Origin: a virus
DNA: 64,000 bases
IMG/VR virus record: IMGVR_UViG_3300020469_003050
Coordinates: 278,608 to 342,607 of that record
Strand: one strand, 5' to 3'
Below the pieces are notes generated by a model. The model had not been told where the DNA came from. It did not search any database and saw only the letters and a program-made list of their open reading frames with translations. The translations under genes were made by a program, and so were the position numbers. Position 1 is the first letter of the stretch; the number at the start of each line of letters is the position of its first letter. Shown here piece after piece: positions 1 to 7,279 of this stretch.

Positions 1-118
1 ACACGACCACTTAATGGGTATAACATTTGATAAGAGAGCAAAGACAAGTCAATTAAGTAGAGCATTAGCAATACGTAAAGAGAAACTAAAAAGAATTAAA
101 AAGAGAAGTAAAGATTAA
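1..118 (+). CDS. 3' end of an unidentified gene (partial)
   Basis: An open frame runs from base 2 to the TAA at 116-118 and encodes the last 38 residues of a protein. The tail is strongly basic, rich in Lys and Arg, which is common at the end of nucleic-acid-binding or small phage proteins. The next gene starts on the last base of this stop codon, so the two are probably co-transcribed. Too little is present to name it. Confidence 0.5.
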   Translation, partial: HDHLMGITFDKRAKTSQLSRALAIRKEKLKRIKKRSKD

Positions 119-1044
119 TGGACTATTCCAACTATACATTACTAACCGTAGGGTGTAGTTTTACTTTTGGACAAGGCGCAGTTCCGCATTTCGATAAAAG
201 TAAGTCAACTCCTGAGAATAATGAAGCTAGAGATAGATGGCGTAAAGAATGTAACTTACTTTCTTATAGTCAAAGAGTTAAAGAAATAGTAAAATTTAAA
301 AAAGTTGTTAACTTGGGTACACCTGCAGGAAGTAATGAACTTGCTTTACTCAATATGAATACTTGGTTGGATAAAAATAAAGGTGAAAATGTTTTTGTAT
401 TATTCAGTTTAGCTGATCCACAAAGAGAAATGTTCTTTACTAAGAATAAAATTAGTAGACAACCAGATGCTTATGGATTAGAAGTATTCAATGTAAATCA
501 CACACAAGGTTTACATCCTAACGTAATAGAAGGTTTCTATACATATATTAATACTGACCTTAATATGACATTTAAGAACTGGATATTTAGAAAACAACTA
601 AGTTCAATATTGAGTTATAGAAATTTACCGAACTTAGTATTTCATGCTTATGACCCAATGGATATTAGAATTACTAAATTAAGAAAAATATTTAAATTAA
701 CTGAAGGTACTACGCATTGGCATGATTTAGATATTATATCAGACTTTATACAATGGATGGAAACAATAGAAGATGAACCTACATTTGAAAATTATATAAG
801 CATTAACAAAATTAAAGAGTGGGCCCTATCAGAAGACTGGTCTAAAGACCTAAAAAATATAATAAAAATAGAAGATTACTTACAAGCATATTGTAAAAGA
901 AACAAAAGACACCTCTTTGCACACAAAACACAGTACGGTAACAGAGGAGAAGCATATTCACCTTTCGATAATGCTCATTATAATAAACAAGCACATGTGA
1001 TTTTAGGTGACAAATTGTCGCAAGAAATACACAAAATCAGTTAA
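118..1044 (+). CDS. SGNH-hydrolase-like phage protein
   Basis: 308 residues. Residues about 10-19 read TVGCSFTFGQ, the GDSx-type block that opens SGNH/GDSL hydrolase folds in many marine phage proteins. A second Gly-containing block (LGTPAGSNELAL) follows, and near the C terminus there is a candidate catalytic Asp-x-x-His (FDNAHYN). Family members hydrolyse esters or acyl groups; the substrate here is unknown. A related protein lies at 60831-61703. The start overlaps the stop of the preceding gene (TAATG). Confidence 0.6.
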   Translation: MDYSNYTLLTVGCSFTFGQGAVPHFDKSKSTPENNEARDRWRKECNLLSYSQRVKEIVKFKKVVNLGTPAGSNELALLNMNTWLDKNKGENVFVLFSLADPQREMFFTKNKISRQPDAYGLEVFNVNHTQGLHPNVIEGFYTYINTDLNMTFKNWIFRKQLSSILSYRNLPNLVFHAYDPMDIRITKLRKIFKLTEGTTHWHDLDIISDFIQWMETIEDEPTFENYISINKIKEWALSEDWSKDLKNIIKIEDYLQAYCKRNKRHLFAHKTQYGNRGEAYSPFDNAHYNKQAHVILGDKLSQEIHKIS

Positions 1045-1101
1045 AAATCAACTAAATACAATAGGGTATTATGATATACCCGCAAAACAAAGGAGATTAA
1101 T

Positions 1102-1263
1102 ATGATGAAATGGATAAAAGATAGAACCAAAGAAAGAACATCATGGGATGGTGCAGTTTGTATAGCACTAGGTCTTATGATTTTATTCATGGCACCTCTG
1201 GCAAAAATAGCGGCAGGCCTTGCTATTGCATGGGGCGTTTGGACAATCTGGAAATCAGAGTAA
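1102..1263 (+). CDS. Small membrane protein
   Basis: 53 residues with an AAGGAG ribosome site at 1090-1095. It has a charged N terminus (KDRTKERTSWDG) followed by a hydrophobic stretch of about 30 residues that could form one or two membrane helices, ending IWKSE. The charged head plus tail resembles small holin-like or accessory membrane proteins of marine phages, but no function can be assigned. A weak hairpin (GGGTAT / ATACCC, 1064-1081) lies just upstream. Confidence 0.65.
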   Translation: MMKWIKDRTKERTSWDGAVCIALGLMILFMAPLAKIAAGLAIAWGVWTIWKSE

Positions 1264-1280
1264 GATTGTGAATTTTCTGT

Positions 1281-1499
1281 ATGACACCTGAATTCCGAAA
1301 AGAAGCATACCGTATGTTTTGGCTCGTAAAGGGCCATCTTGGGTGTCATACGTGGCCAGACGAAGACATTATCAAAATGCATGATAGTTATTTTGTAAGA
1401 AATTGGAGATCCGGATGCGACGGAGCGCCGCATTATGAGAGAGAAGAAGGATTTGAAGAAGCATACGAGGAAATAATTGGAACAGAAAATACCCCCTAG
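1281..1499 (+). CDS. Hypothetical protein, 72 aa
   Basis: Small acidic, aromatic-rich protein, EEAYEEI near the end. It contains two Cys and several His (GHLGCHTWPDED) but no clear metal motif. It follows the membrane protein closely and overlaps the next gene by 23 bases, which supports it being real. Not recognised. Confidence 0.5.
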   Translation: MTPEFRKEAYRMFWLVKGHLGCHTWPDEDIIKMHDSYFVRNWRSGCDGAPHYEREEGFEEAYEEIIGTENTP

Positions 1500-1728
1500 A
1501 TTAATACTTTTGTCTGAGTTTTTAGACCAGAGCAAAAGAAAAGAAGATGAAATTCACTTTTATGAAAAGGAACTCAGAAAGATTGAAGAAAAACTATATT
1601 GGCTACGTAGAGAAAAAAATCTAACAGAAACGATTATCAATATAATCACTCAGGAAAAAGTTGTCGATATTAAAGAAGAAATGGAAAAGCGATACCTAGC
1701 AGAAAGAGAAACACAAGAAGATAAATAA
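1477..1728 (+). CDS. Coiled-coil hypothetical protein, 83 aa
   Basis: Begins at TTG 1477 inside the end of the previous gene. Nearly the whole protein is a charged heptad-like helix (for example KELRKIEEKLYWLRREKN), so it is probably an oligomeric coiled coil. A later internal start is possible. No family recognised. Confidence 0.45.
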   Translation: MEQKIPPRLILLSEFLDQSKRKEDEIHFYEKELRKIEEKLYWLRREKNLTETIINIITQEKVVDIKEEMEKRYLAERETQEDK

Positions 1729-1748
1729 AAAAGAAAAAAGGCGAAGTA

Positions 1749-2126
1749 ATGGATTTATTTTTATTCTACCTTGCAGTAAGCGTAATCGTTACTTCAAGTC
1801 TCATCATATATTTTAGAGAACATTTAAGAAAGCAGATTGGCTGGTACTTACTAGGCATGTTGGCCTTTATGGTCATTACAAACTGGAACGAGTACTGGTG
1901 GATGATGTTTTTTAGTTTGGTAGTATTTTTTCAAGTTCCACCATTTAGTGTGGAAGAAAAACTACTTACAAAGGCCGCTAATTCGGACAACCGGTTCAAG
2001 AGGTGGCAACGGAAGAAAGGAAAGTTTGTACAATTTATAGTATACATTTTATGTATGATATTATTGAGTGCATTCGTTACCTGGATTTCAGGCGATGGAA
2101 ATATACATTTCATCTTGATAGGATAG
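1749..2126 (+). CDS. Membrane protein, 125 aa
   Basis: Three or four hydrophobic segments are visible: about residues 2-21, 30-45, 48-62 and 95-116. A charged loop (RFKRWQRKKGK) lies between the last two. It is the last gene of the 118-2126 run, since a new promoter begins directly after its stop. Function unknown. Confidence 0.6.
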   Translation: MDLFLFYLAVSVIVTSSLIIYFREHLRKQIGWYLLGMLAFMVITNWNEYWWMMFFSLVVFFQVPPFSVEEKLLTKAANSDNRFKRWQRKKGKFVQFIVYILCMILLSAFVTWISGDGNIHFILIG

Positions 2127-2129
2127 CTA

Positions 2130-2158
2130 TTGACTCACAATACAACCTATGATATAAT
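2130..2158 (+). promoter_or_regulatory. sigma70-type promoter
   Basis: TTGACT at 2130-2135 and TATAAT at 2153-2158 with 17 bases between. It faces the secreted protein gene at 2215. Confidence 0.75.
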
Positions 2159-2214
2159 GCAATTAGTATTAATCTAAGAACAGGATTAGTATGGACTTAA
2201 CTAAGGAGGATGTT

Positions 2215-2568
2215 ATGAAAACATCAATTATCGGACTGCTAGTCGCAGTCTTTTTTTCTGCAACGGCGTTTGCAGAAGACACAAGTGTATCAAATGATAT
2301 TTCTTGGTCTCTAACATTAGAGAGACAAACAGAAGCAAATGCTAATACAGGCGAACTAATGGGGACTATGGAAGTTTTAGGACTTGATGTTTCTGCGGGT
2401 GGACTGTGGAACATTGATAAATCAGGTGAAGATTTTATTGACTTGAATAAAACGATGTTAAATGTTAGCCACTCGCTTTCTGACCAAGCAAAAGTGTATC
2501 TAAAGAATGACTTTAGTACAGATTGGGACAGAACTGAGTCAACAATAGGTCTACAAATTACGTTTTAA
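2215..2568 (+). CDS. Small secreted or outer-membrane protein
   Basis: 117 residues from ATG 2215, chosen because AAGGAGGA at 2203-2210 sits seven bases ahead; an in-frame ATG at 2191 has no comparable site. The first 20 residues form a classic Sec signal peptide ending AFA. The mature part alternates hydrophobic and polar residues and ends in an aromatic (GLQITF), as in short outer-membrane beta-barrel strands. It may be a fragment-sized porin-like or periplasmic protein. The exact role is unknown. Confidence 0.6.
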   Translation: MKTSIIGLLVAVFFSATAFAEDTSVSNDISWSLTLERQTEANANTGELMGTMEVLGLDVSAGGLWNIDKSGEDFIDLNKTMLNVSHSLSDQAKVYLKNDFSTDWDRTESTIGLQITF

Positions 2569-2572
2569 TTTG

Positions 2573-2603
2573 TTGACAAAAACACCTCTATAGTGTATAA
2601 ATA
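2573..2603 (+). promoter_or_regulatory. Promoter of the tmRNA: sigma70-type overlapping a late motif
   Basis: TTGACA at 2573-2578 and TATAAA at 2596-2601, 17 bases apart. The -10 region is part of TATAAATA (2596-2603), the exact T4-type late promoter word. The tmRNA could therefore be transcribed by the host sigma factor early and by the phage late factor afterwards. Confidence 0.7.
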
Positions 2604-2611
2604 TAGATGTT

Positions 2612-2879
2612 AACGTTGAAGCAAGTTCAACACTATACAGGACCTGGGGGCAGTACCCAGCAGGTCCACCATAAACACATTATCAGTTTGCATTAGTGTG
2701 TTTATGATGGGCCTGAACTAGGATCGACTGGTGGTTAATAGGCGAGTGGAGTTAACCGAGTGACTTCGTTATTGGTCAAACACTATAATTGCAAACGACA
2801 ATTATCAGCCAGAAATGGCAATGGCGGCCTAATTTAGGCACGTAGGGGTTGGTGACTTGCCTGGCAACAGAAAAGTCAC
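2612..2879 (+). ncRNA. ssrA: Circularly permuted (two-piece) tmRNA
   Basis: tmRNA rescues stalled ribosomes and tags the nascent chain for proteolysis. The 3' acceptor half comes first: a T-arm CTGGG/CCCAG, then CAGGTCC and encoded CCA ending at 2671. After a 37-base spacer that folds back (TAAACACA / TGTGTTTA), the coding half starts at 2709 with GGGCCTG, which pairs with CAGGTCC over seven bases (one G-U). The tag frame at 2791-2832 encodes ANDNYQPEMAMAA and stop. The permuted order and an ANDN tag are typical of alphaproteobacteria. A hairpin GTGACTT/AAGTCAC (2852-2879) closes the coding half. Exact processed ends are inferred. The phage also encodes ClpX (12572), whose host counterpart degrades tagged proteins. 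Confidence 0.93.
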
Positions 2880-2908
2880 ATTTTTATTTGGGAGTGGGTT
2901 TTTTGTAA

Positions 2909-3247
2909 ATGGCATACGTAGTAACGCAAGATTGTATAAAATGTAAGTATACTGATTGTGTGGAAGTTTGTCCCGTTGATTGCTTTTATGAGGGCAAAGA
3001 TACTTTAGTTATTAACCCAGATGAATGTATAGATTGCGGTGTTTGTGAACCCGAATGTCCTGCAGAAGCAATAATTCCTGATACGCATGAAAAATTTACA
3101 ATGCGACTCTACGATATAAATAAAAAGTGGTCAGAACAATGGCCAGTAATTACAGAAAAGCAAGATCCCTTACCTGATGCTGATTCACTAAATCCAGCAA
3201 TGGGATATTCAGAAGATAAGACAAAGTTGTTAGATGAATACGATTGA
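2909..3247 (+). CDS. fdxA: 7Fe ferredoxin (FdxA type)
   Basis: 112 residues, the usual FdxA length. Cysteines at 9, 17 and 50 fit a 3Fe-4S cluster; 21, 40, 43 and 46 fit a 4Fe-4S cluster, as in the Azotobacter FdI family. The motifs CPVDCFYEG and [12 protein letters not shown] are diagnostic. It is a soluble low-potential electron carrier. It lies directly behind the tmRNA. A ferredoxin-NADP reductase at 43995 could be its partner, which is inference. Confidence 0.93.
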   Translation: MAYVVTQDCIKCKYTDCVEVCPVDCFYEGKDTLVINPDECIDCGVCEPECPAEAIIPDTHEKFTMRLYDINKKWSEQWPVITEKQDPLPDADSLNPAMGYSEDKTKLLDEYD

Positions 3248-4133
3248 TGATACTATCTGGAATGAAAGAGGCTGGGAATCAGTTACTTTATCTTCATTTA
3301 ATCAGTATAAAGAAATAACAACAAAAGCCGATACAATATCAAAACAAACTACTTGGATTTATAAAGCAACTTTATTAGATATTTGGGAAAATATACGAGG
3401 AGTTAAAACTTTTTATAAATCACTTGACAATTCTTTCAGACAAAATATTGACGAACTATTTGCTAAAGGCAATAAAGTTTGGAGTAATGCAGAATGGCTA
3501 CAAGAATATTATGCACCTGCTGATTGTTCTTTAGCAGACCATTTGTTAACAAGAATGAGTGCTATGCATTATATGTTAGAAGAATTAAGAAATGGTGGAA
3601 AGATTAATGACCCTATAAGTTGTTGTTGGTACCCAGATTGGTATATGCCAGGTATACCCGCTGAAAGACAAAAAGTAGAATTACAAAAAATTAAGAAACT
3701 TTATAAAAGTTCGGTTGGTAGATTTTTTATGCATCCTGGAACTACTAGGATATATCTAGCAGGAGTATATAAAGAAGAAGTCGATGTAATTATAACAGAT
3801 TACTCAAATGGAGAATTATATAATCTTTTTCCACAACCTGAAAAACTAAAACATATAAATGATGCCAAAGAGTTTGATGTAACAGGTAGAACGTTATATT
3901 TCTGTTACTCAGGATCTAAATCTCCTTCTCTTAATAAAGGTGACATAATATCGCCACGTACTCATATTAAAGATAAGTACAGAGAGTTATACGATGATAC
4001 TGTAAGAACTAAATTACAATCACCAGGTAATAAAGTTCCTCCTGAGTTTTACGAAAAAAAGAATAATGAAATATTAGTAAATGGAAAAGTAGTATTAAGA
4101 TGTAGTAATAATTTATGGGAATTAGTTTTATGA
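3234..4133 (+). CDS. Hypothetical protein, first of a tandem paralogous pair
   Basis: 299 residues. It shares with the next gene an HPGTTR-type block, a [11 protein letters not shown]-type block, a C-terminal VNGKVVL segment and the ending LWELVL. It is rich in aromatic and charged residues with no signal peptide. It overlaps the ferredoxin gene by 14 bases. No known family recognised; the paralogy is visible by eye. Confidence 0.7.
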   Translation: MNTIDDTIWNERGWESVTLSSFNQYKEITTKADTISKQTTWIYKATLLDIWENIRGVKTFYKSLDNSFRQNIDELFAKGNKVWSNAEWLQEYYAPADCSLADHLLTRMSAMHYMLEELRNGGKINDPISCCWYPDWYMPGIPAERQKVELQKIKKLYKSSVGRFFMHPGTTRIYLAGVYKEEVDVIITDYSNGELYNLFPQPEKLKHINDAKEFDVTGRTLYFCYSGSKSPSLNKGDIISPRTHIKDKYRELYDDTVRTKLQSPGNKVPPEFYEKKNNEILVNGKVVLRCSNNLWELVL

Positions 4134-4927
4134 AGGAACCTATAATTGTTCATTGGGGTAATAACTATATAAATGTTGAAGATTATCAAACCAATGATTG
4201 TAAAATAAATGATTGGGAACATTTTGTTGCTTTAACTAATCAAGCAGATGCGATTTCTAAAACTAAGACTTTTATATATAAAGGTTCTATAAGTTCAGTA
4301 GTAAAAGACTTATTGAAATGGGGTGACGATTATGATGAATATTCATCGCATAGATTTAGTCAAGAAATCGAAATGTTGTTTAGAAAATCAGATAAAGTTT
4401 TAAGTAATCAAGTTGGTCCAATTAAAAGTACAAAAATAAATGCATTTGATTACATACTTGAAACCTTCAGAAAAGGATATACAATTATGGATCCACTTAA
4501 TCTTCATTATTTTGGAAACGGTAAACTTACACCACACCCAGGTTATACTAGATTATTGTTTGGAAAGTTATACACAATGAATATTAATTGTATAATATAT
4601 GATTACACTAATGGAAAATTTGTGCAAGATTTTAAAGACATAAATATCTTTACACCAGACGAAACAAACTTTGATATTAGTGAAAGAAGATATATGTTTA
4701 GTCACACAGGACAAACTAAAAAACCTAAACAGATACATAAAATGTCTGGCAAGAAAAATGGAGTTAAGTATAGAGAAGTTAATGGCAAAGATCCAATTCC
4801 AAAAGAATTGGGAGATCCTAGATTATATAATCCTCCAAAAATATATATAAAACAAAATAATTTAGTAACAGTAAATGGTAGGAAAGTACTTAAAAACAAT
4901 AATGGACTTTGGGAGTTAGTATTATGA
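4130..4927 (+). CDS. Hypothetical protein, second of a tandem paralogous pair
   Basis: 265 residues from ATG 4130, which overlaps the previous stop as ATGA. It carries the matching blocks HPGYTRLLFGKLY, YDYTNGKF, VNGRKVL and the same ending LWELVL. The upstream copy is longer in the middle, so the pair has diverged by insertion or deletion. Function unknown. Confidence 0.7.
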   Translation: MKEPIIVHWGNNYINVEDYQTNDCKINDWEHFVALTNQADAISKTKTFIYKGSISSVVKDLLKWGDDYDEYSSHRFSQEIEMLFRKSDKVLSNQVGPIKSTKINAFDYILETFRKGYTIMDPLNLHYFGNGKLTPHPGYTRLLFGKLYTMNINCIIYDYTNGKFVQDFKDINIFTPDETNFDISERRYMFSHTGQTKKPKQIHKMSGKKNGVKYREVNGKDPIPKELGDPRLYNPPKIYIKQNNLVTVNGRKVLKNNNGLWELVL

Positions 4928-5475
4928 TAATGACTAAAAAAGATTATGGTTATCCTGTTTGGGTAGTTGAAGAAGTATTTGAAACTAATGTGGCAGATGA
5001 TGTATTAAGACAATCAAAAGATTTACCATTTGTTCCAATGGAAGGCAAGAGAACAGATAAAACAGGTAAAAGAAATTGGATGAATCAATATAAAGGCAAA
5101 GAATGGAATTCATTTGAAGAAGTATGTTTATTGTTTGATAGTAAATATATGAAAAAAAAGTTTAGTGACGTTTGTGAAAAAGACTTTACTAACTTAGGTA
5201 CAAGAATAGAATTATGCAAAGATGCAAAAGGAAGTTGGTTGCACAATCACTTTGACGATAAAGCAAAGTTATTTACTTTACAGATTTACTTAACAGACAC
5301 AGATACAAGTACAAGTTTTATGAAGAAAGATACTCCTGCAAGAAAAAATACAGGTTGGTTCTTTGCAAATACAGGAACTGAACTTCATGGACTAAGTGCT
5401 TTGACACAAAATAGAATAAGCATCATTGTTAACTATTGTGATGAATCATGGAGAGATAGGTCTGTAATTGTATGA
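4924..5475 (+). CDS. 2OG-Fe(II) oxygenase family protein
   Basis: 183 residues from ATG 4924 (ATGA overlap); ATG 4930 is also possible. The iron-binding pattern is visible: HxD-like NHFDDKA near residue 118, a distal His in ELHGL, and an Arg in QNRISI that would bind 2-oxoglutarate. Such enzymes hydroxylate proteins, nucleic acids or small molecules and are frequent in marine T4-like phages. The substrate is unknown. Confidence 0.75.
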   Translation: MIMTKKDYGYPVWVVEEVFETNVADDVLRQSKDLPFVPMEGKRTDKTGKRNWMNQYKGKEWNSFEEVCLLFDSKYMKKKFSDVCEKDFTNLGTRIELCKDAKGSWLHNHFDDKAKLFTLQIYLTDTDTSTSFMKKDTPARKNTGWFFANTGTELHGLSALTQNRISIIVNYCDESWRDRSVIV

Positions 5476-6194
5476 GATATAAAAATAGTAATCAAAGAAC
5501 TAAAGACTATCTAGCTAGATTTGACAAAAATAAAGTTTTACAAAACTTGGTAGGTACGGATACGCCTGTAATTTTAGATATTGGTGCTAACATTGGTCAA
5601 ACTGTAGAAAAGTTAAAGATTATATGGGAGAATGCAGTAATACATTCTATAGAGCCTTTACCAGAAGCATATCAGGAACTATACTTAACGAAGGGCATAA
5701 TGTCAGATGTATATGTGTATAATCATGCTCTAGGCTCAGTAAATGGTTGGCAAGAGTTTAATGTCAATAAACATCAACCTATGCTTAGTGGTTTCTATAA
5801 GCTAAATGAGAATAGCAAAGATAGTATTGCTATCAATAAACCCGAAAAGGCACATAAGAACTTCTTAGAATCTGAACCCACACAGATACCTGTTATGACA
5901 TTAGATACGTTTACAAAGCAACATAACATAGAAAATATAGACATAATTAAGATGGACGTTCAAGGTGCTGAGCCTGAAATACTAGAACATGGTATTGAAA
6001 CATTAAAAAATACACGAATCGTTCTTACCGAACTATCACTATATGATTTGTACGAAAAGCAGTGTAGTTTCTATGATATAGAAAAAACGTTGATTCCCTT
6101 GGGTTTTGAATTATATGATGTTGCTCATGTCAGCAAAAATCCAATGAATGGTCGTACAGATTGGGTTGATTTAATTTATTTGAAAAAAAGTTAA
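5472..6194 (+). CDS. FkbM-family methyltransferase
   Basis: 240 residues. SAM-binding motif I is VILDIGANIGQT, followed by the acidic IEPLPE and the FkbM-typical LDTF and IIKMDVQGAEPEIL blocks. FkbM enzymes O-methylate sugars or other metabolites, in phages often linked to glycan modification. It is the last gene before a promoter and an orphan RNA, overlapping the oxygenase by four bases. Confidence 0.85.
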   Translation: MRYKNSNQRTKDYLARFDKNKVLQNLVGTDTPVILDIGANIGQTVEKLKIIWENAVIHSIEPLPEAYQELYLTKGIMSDVYVYNHALGSVNGWQEFNVNKHQPMLSGFYKLNENSKDSIAINKPEKAHKNFLESEPTQIPVMTLDTFTKQHNIENIDIIKMDVQGAEPEILEHGIETLKNTRIVLTELSLYDLYEKQCSFYDIEKTLIPLGFELYDVAHVSKNPMNGRTDWVDLIYLKKS

Positions 6195-6202
6195 AAAAAG
6201 GG

Positions 6203-6231
6203 TTGACTTTCCCGAATCATTATGCTATATT
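6203..6231 (+). promoter_or_regulatory. sigma70-type promoter of the 6.2-kb RNA
   Basis: TTGACT 6203-6208, TATATT 6226-6231, spacing 17. The spacer contains CGAATCAT, a relaxed form of the CGAATCGTG element shared with promoters at 38628, 59129, 61700 and 61918. Confidence 0.75.
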
Positions 6232-6237
6232 AATAAA

Positions 6238-6551
6238 CATAAGCATAAAACAATTTAGCGGTTGTTTTATTGTAGTGCAAGGAAGAGGCTGTTACCAGAC
6301 GGTCGAACTTGACTAGTTAGGGGTGGTACCCAGGCTTAAAGCTGAGAGGCTAAGAGTCACATCGTTCTACCGAACGGAACTAGGTTCCCTGGATTCAGAA
6401 TGGTATCTGTGTCGAGGGGTTGGGGGTGTAACCAAGTCCCTCCTACTTTGCTTATATTTCTGATTGCAATACCAAGCAATCAAAATTAAGAGACGGTTAG
6501 CAAACCATATTTTACTCACTTTCATTTCATATTGCTAACTGTCTCTTTTTT
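6238..6551 (+). ncRNA. Orphan structured RNA of unknown class
   Basis: A gene-free stretch of about 300 bases has its own promoter and ends in a long terminator hairpin. It is richer in G and C than its surroundings. Local helices include GGAAC/GTTCC around 6380, CGTTC/GAACG around 6364, CTTA..TAAG around 6335 and GAGGG..CCCTC around 6415-6443 enclosing GGTT/AACC. No open frame of note. It lacks the conserved blocks of RNase P RNA, SRP RNA and tmRNA. It could be a phage regulatory RNA or a large ornate RNA. Confidence 0.6.
6489..6551 (+). terminator. Intrinsic terminator
   Basis: AGAGACGGTTAGCAA (6489-6503) pairs with TTGCTAACTGTCTCT (6532-6546), 15 pairs with one G-U, and a T run follows. 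The loop is unusually long, 28 bases. It ends the orphan RNA just before the convergent minus-strand gene. Confidence 0.85.
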
Positions 6552-7245
6552 ATTTCTCTCCAATTATAGATTTTATTTTCCAAGGTGTAAAGCATACAGT
6601 ACCTAAACTTATGTGGTCTGCTCCTGCATCTATATAAGTCTGAGCATCTTCTTTAGAATATACTCCACCACCTGCTATGACTTCTACGTGAGGATACTTA
6701 TCTTTTATATAAGCAATAGTCCCCAAGGTATAGGGTTGAAGAATCTTTCCAGAAAGCCCACCCTTTTCACTGTGTAATGTGTTACTTGCATGAATTTGTT
6801 TATATCCTTTATCTACTATTTTATCTATTAATTTATGTTTTGCAGTTGGAGGTATTTTAACTATACACCATTTATTCTGCATATGTTCTGGAAACTTATC
6901 GAAACCTTCAAATGTCGTAGTGTCTTCATGTGAATCTAAGTTAGGACAACTTATATTTAATTCTATATTTCTAACACGACTAATAGTTGTTCTTATTGTT
7001 TCCCAATCTGATTTTTCTATGGCCGCAAGTGATAACAAATTATCATATGATGTCTTCATCATTCCAGCACGTAATCCAGGATTGCGTAAACCTAATTTGT
7101 TTCTCCAACCCTGTTTAGTATATCTTAATGTTTTGATTATTTGTTTTAGTCTTCCTGGTCTTGGTTCTACTGTCCAGGTACCTGTAACACTAACTGTATC
7201 TTTAAAGTTGAGATAGTTTCCAAATGGTGCGGCTATAAAAAACAT
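6550..7245 (-). CDS. Dihydroorotate-dehydrogenase-like FMN protein (short)
   Basis: 231 residues, against about 300-340 for PyrD. The C-terminal two thirds match the TIM-barrel FMN core: NISCPN, HASNTLHSEKGGLSGKIL and the phosphate-binding VIAGGGVYSKEDAQTYIDAGADHISLG split over the last strands. The N-terminal strands are missing; the protein begins near the VTGTWTVEPRPGR block. If active it would oxidise dihydroorotate for pyrimidine synthesis. A related FMN oxidoreductase is possible. A TATAAATA late promoter lies 20 bases upstream. Confidence 0.7.
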   Translation of the reverse strand: MFFIAAPFGNYLNFKDTVSVTGTWTVEPRPGRLKQIIKTLRYTKQGWRNKLGLRNPGLRAGMMKTSYDNLLSLAAIEKSDWETIRTTISRVRNIELNISCPNLDSHEDTTTFEGFDKFPEHMQNKWCIVKIPPTAKHKLIDKIVDKGYKQIHASNTLHSEKGGLSGKILQPYTLGTIAYIKDKYPHVEVIAGGGVYSKEDAQTYIDAGADHISLGTVCFTPWKIKSIIGEK

Positions 7246-7266
7246 TTATTATTTTCCTCATAAAAC

Positions 7267-7274
7267 TATTTATA
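7267..7274 (-). promoter_or_regulatory. T4-type late promoter (minus strand)
   Basis: Reads TATAAATA on the minus strand, about 21 bases before the start of the dihydroorotate-dehydrogenase-like gene. Confidence 0.7.
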
Positions 7275-7279
7275 TAAGA

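Noticed and set aside
1041-1535. 164-residue minus-strand frame
   Set aside because: It covers three small plus-strand genes with good starts and overlaps, and its codons show no coding character. A shadow frame.
6238-6551. TPP riboswitch or RNase P RNA in the 6.3-kb RNA
   Set aside because: CTGAGA occurs at about 6343 but the second TPP half-site and a downstream thiamine gene are missing. The GAGGAAAGTCC core of RNase P RNA is absent.
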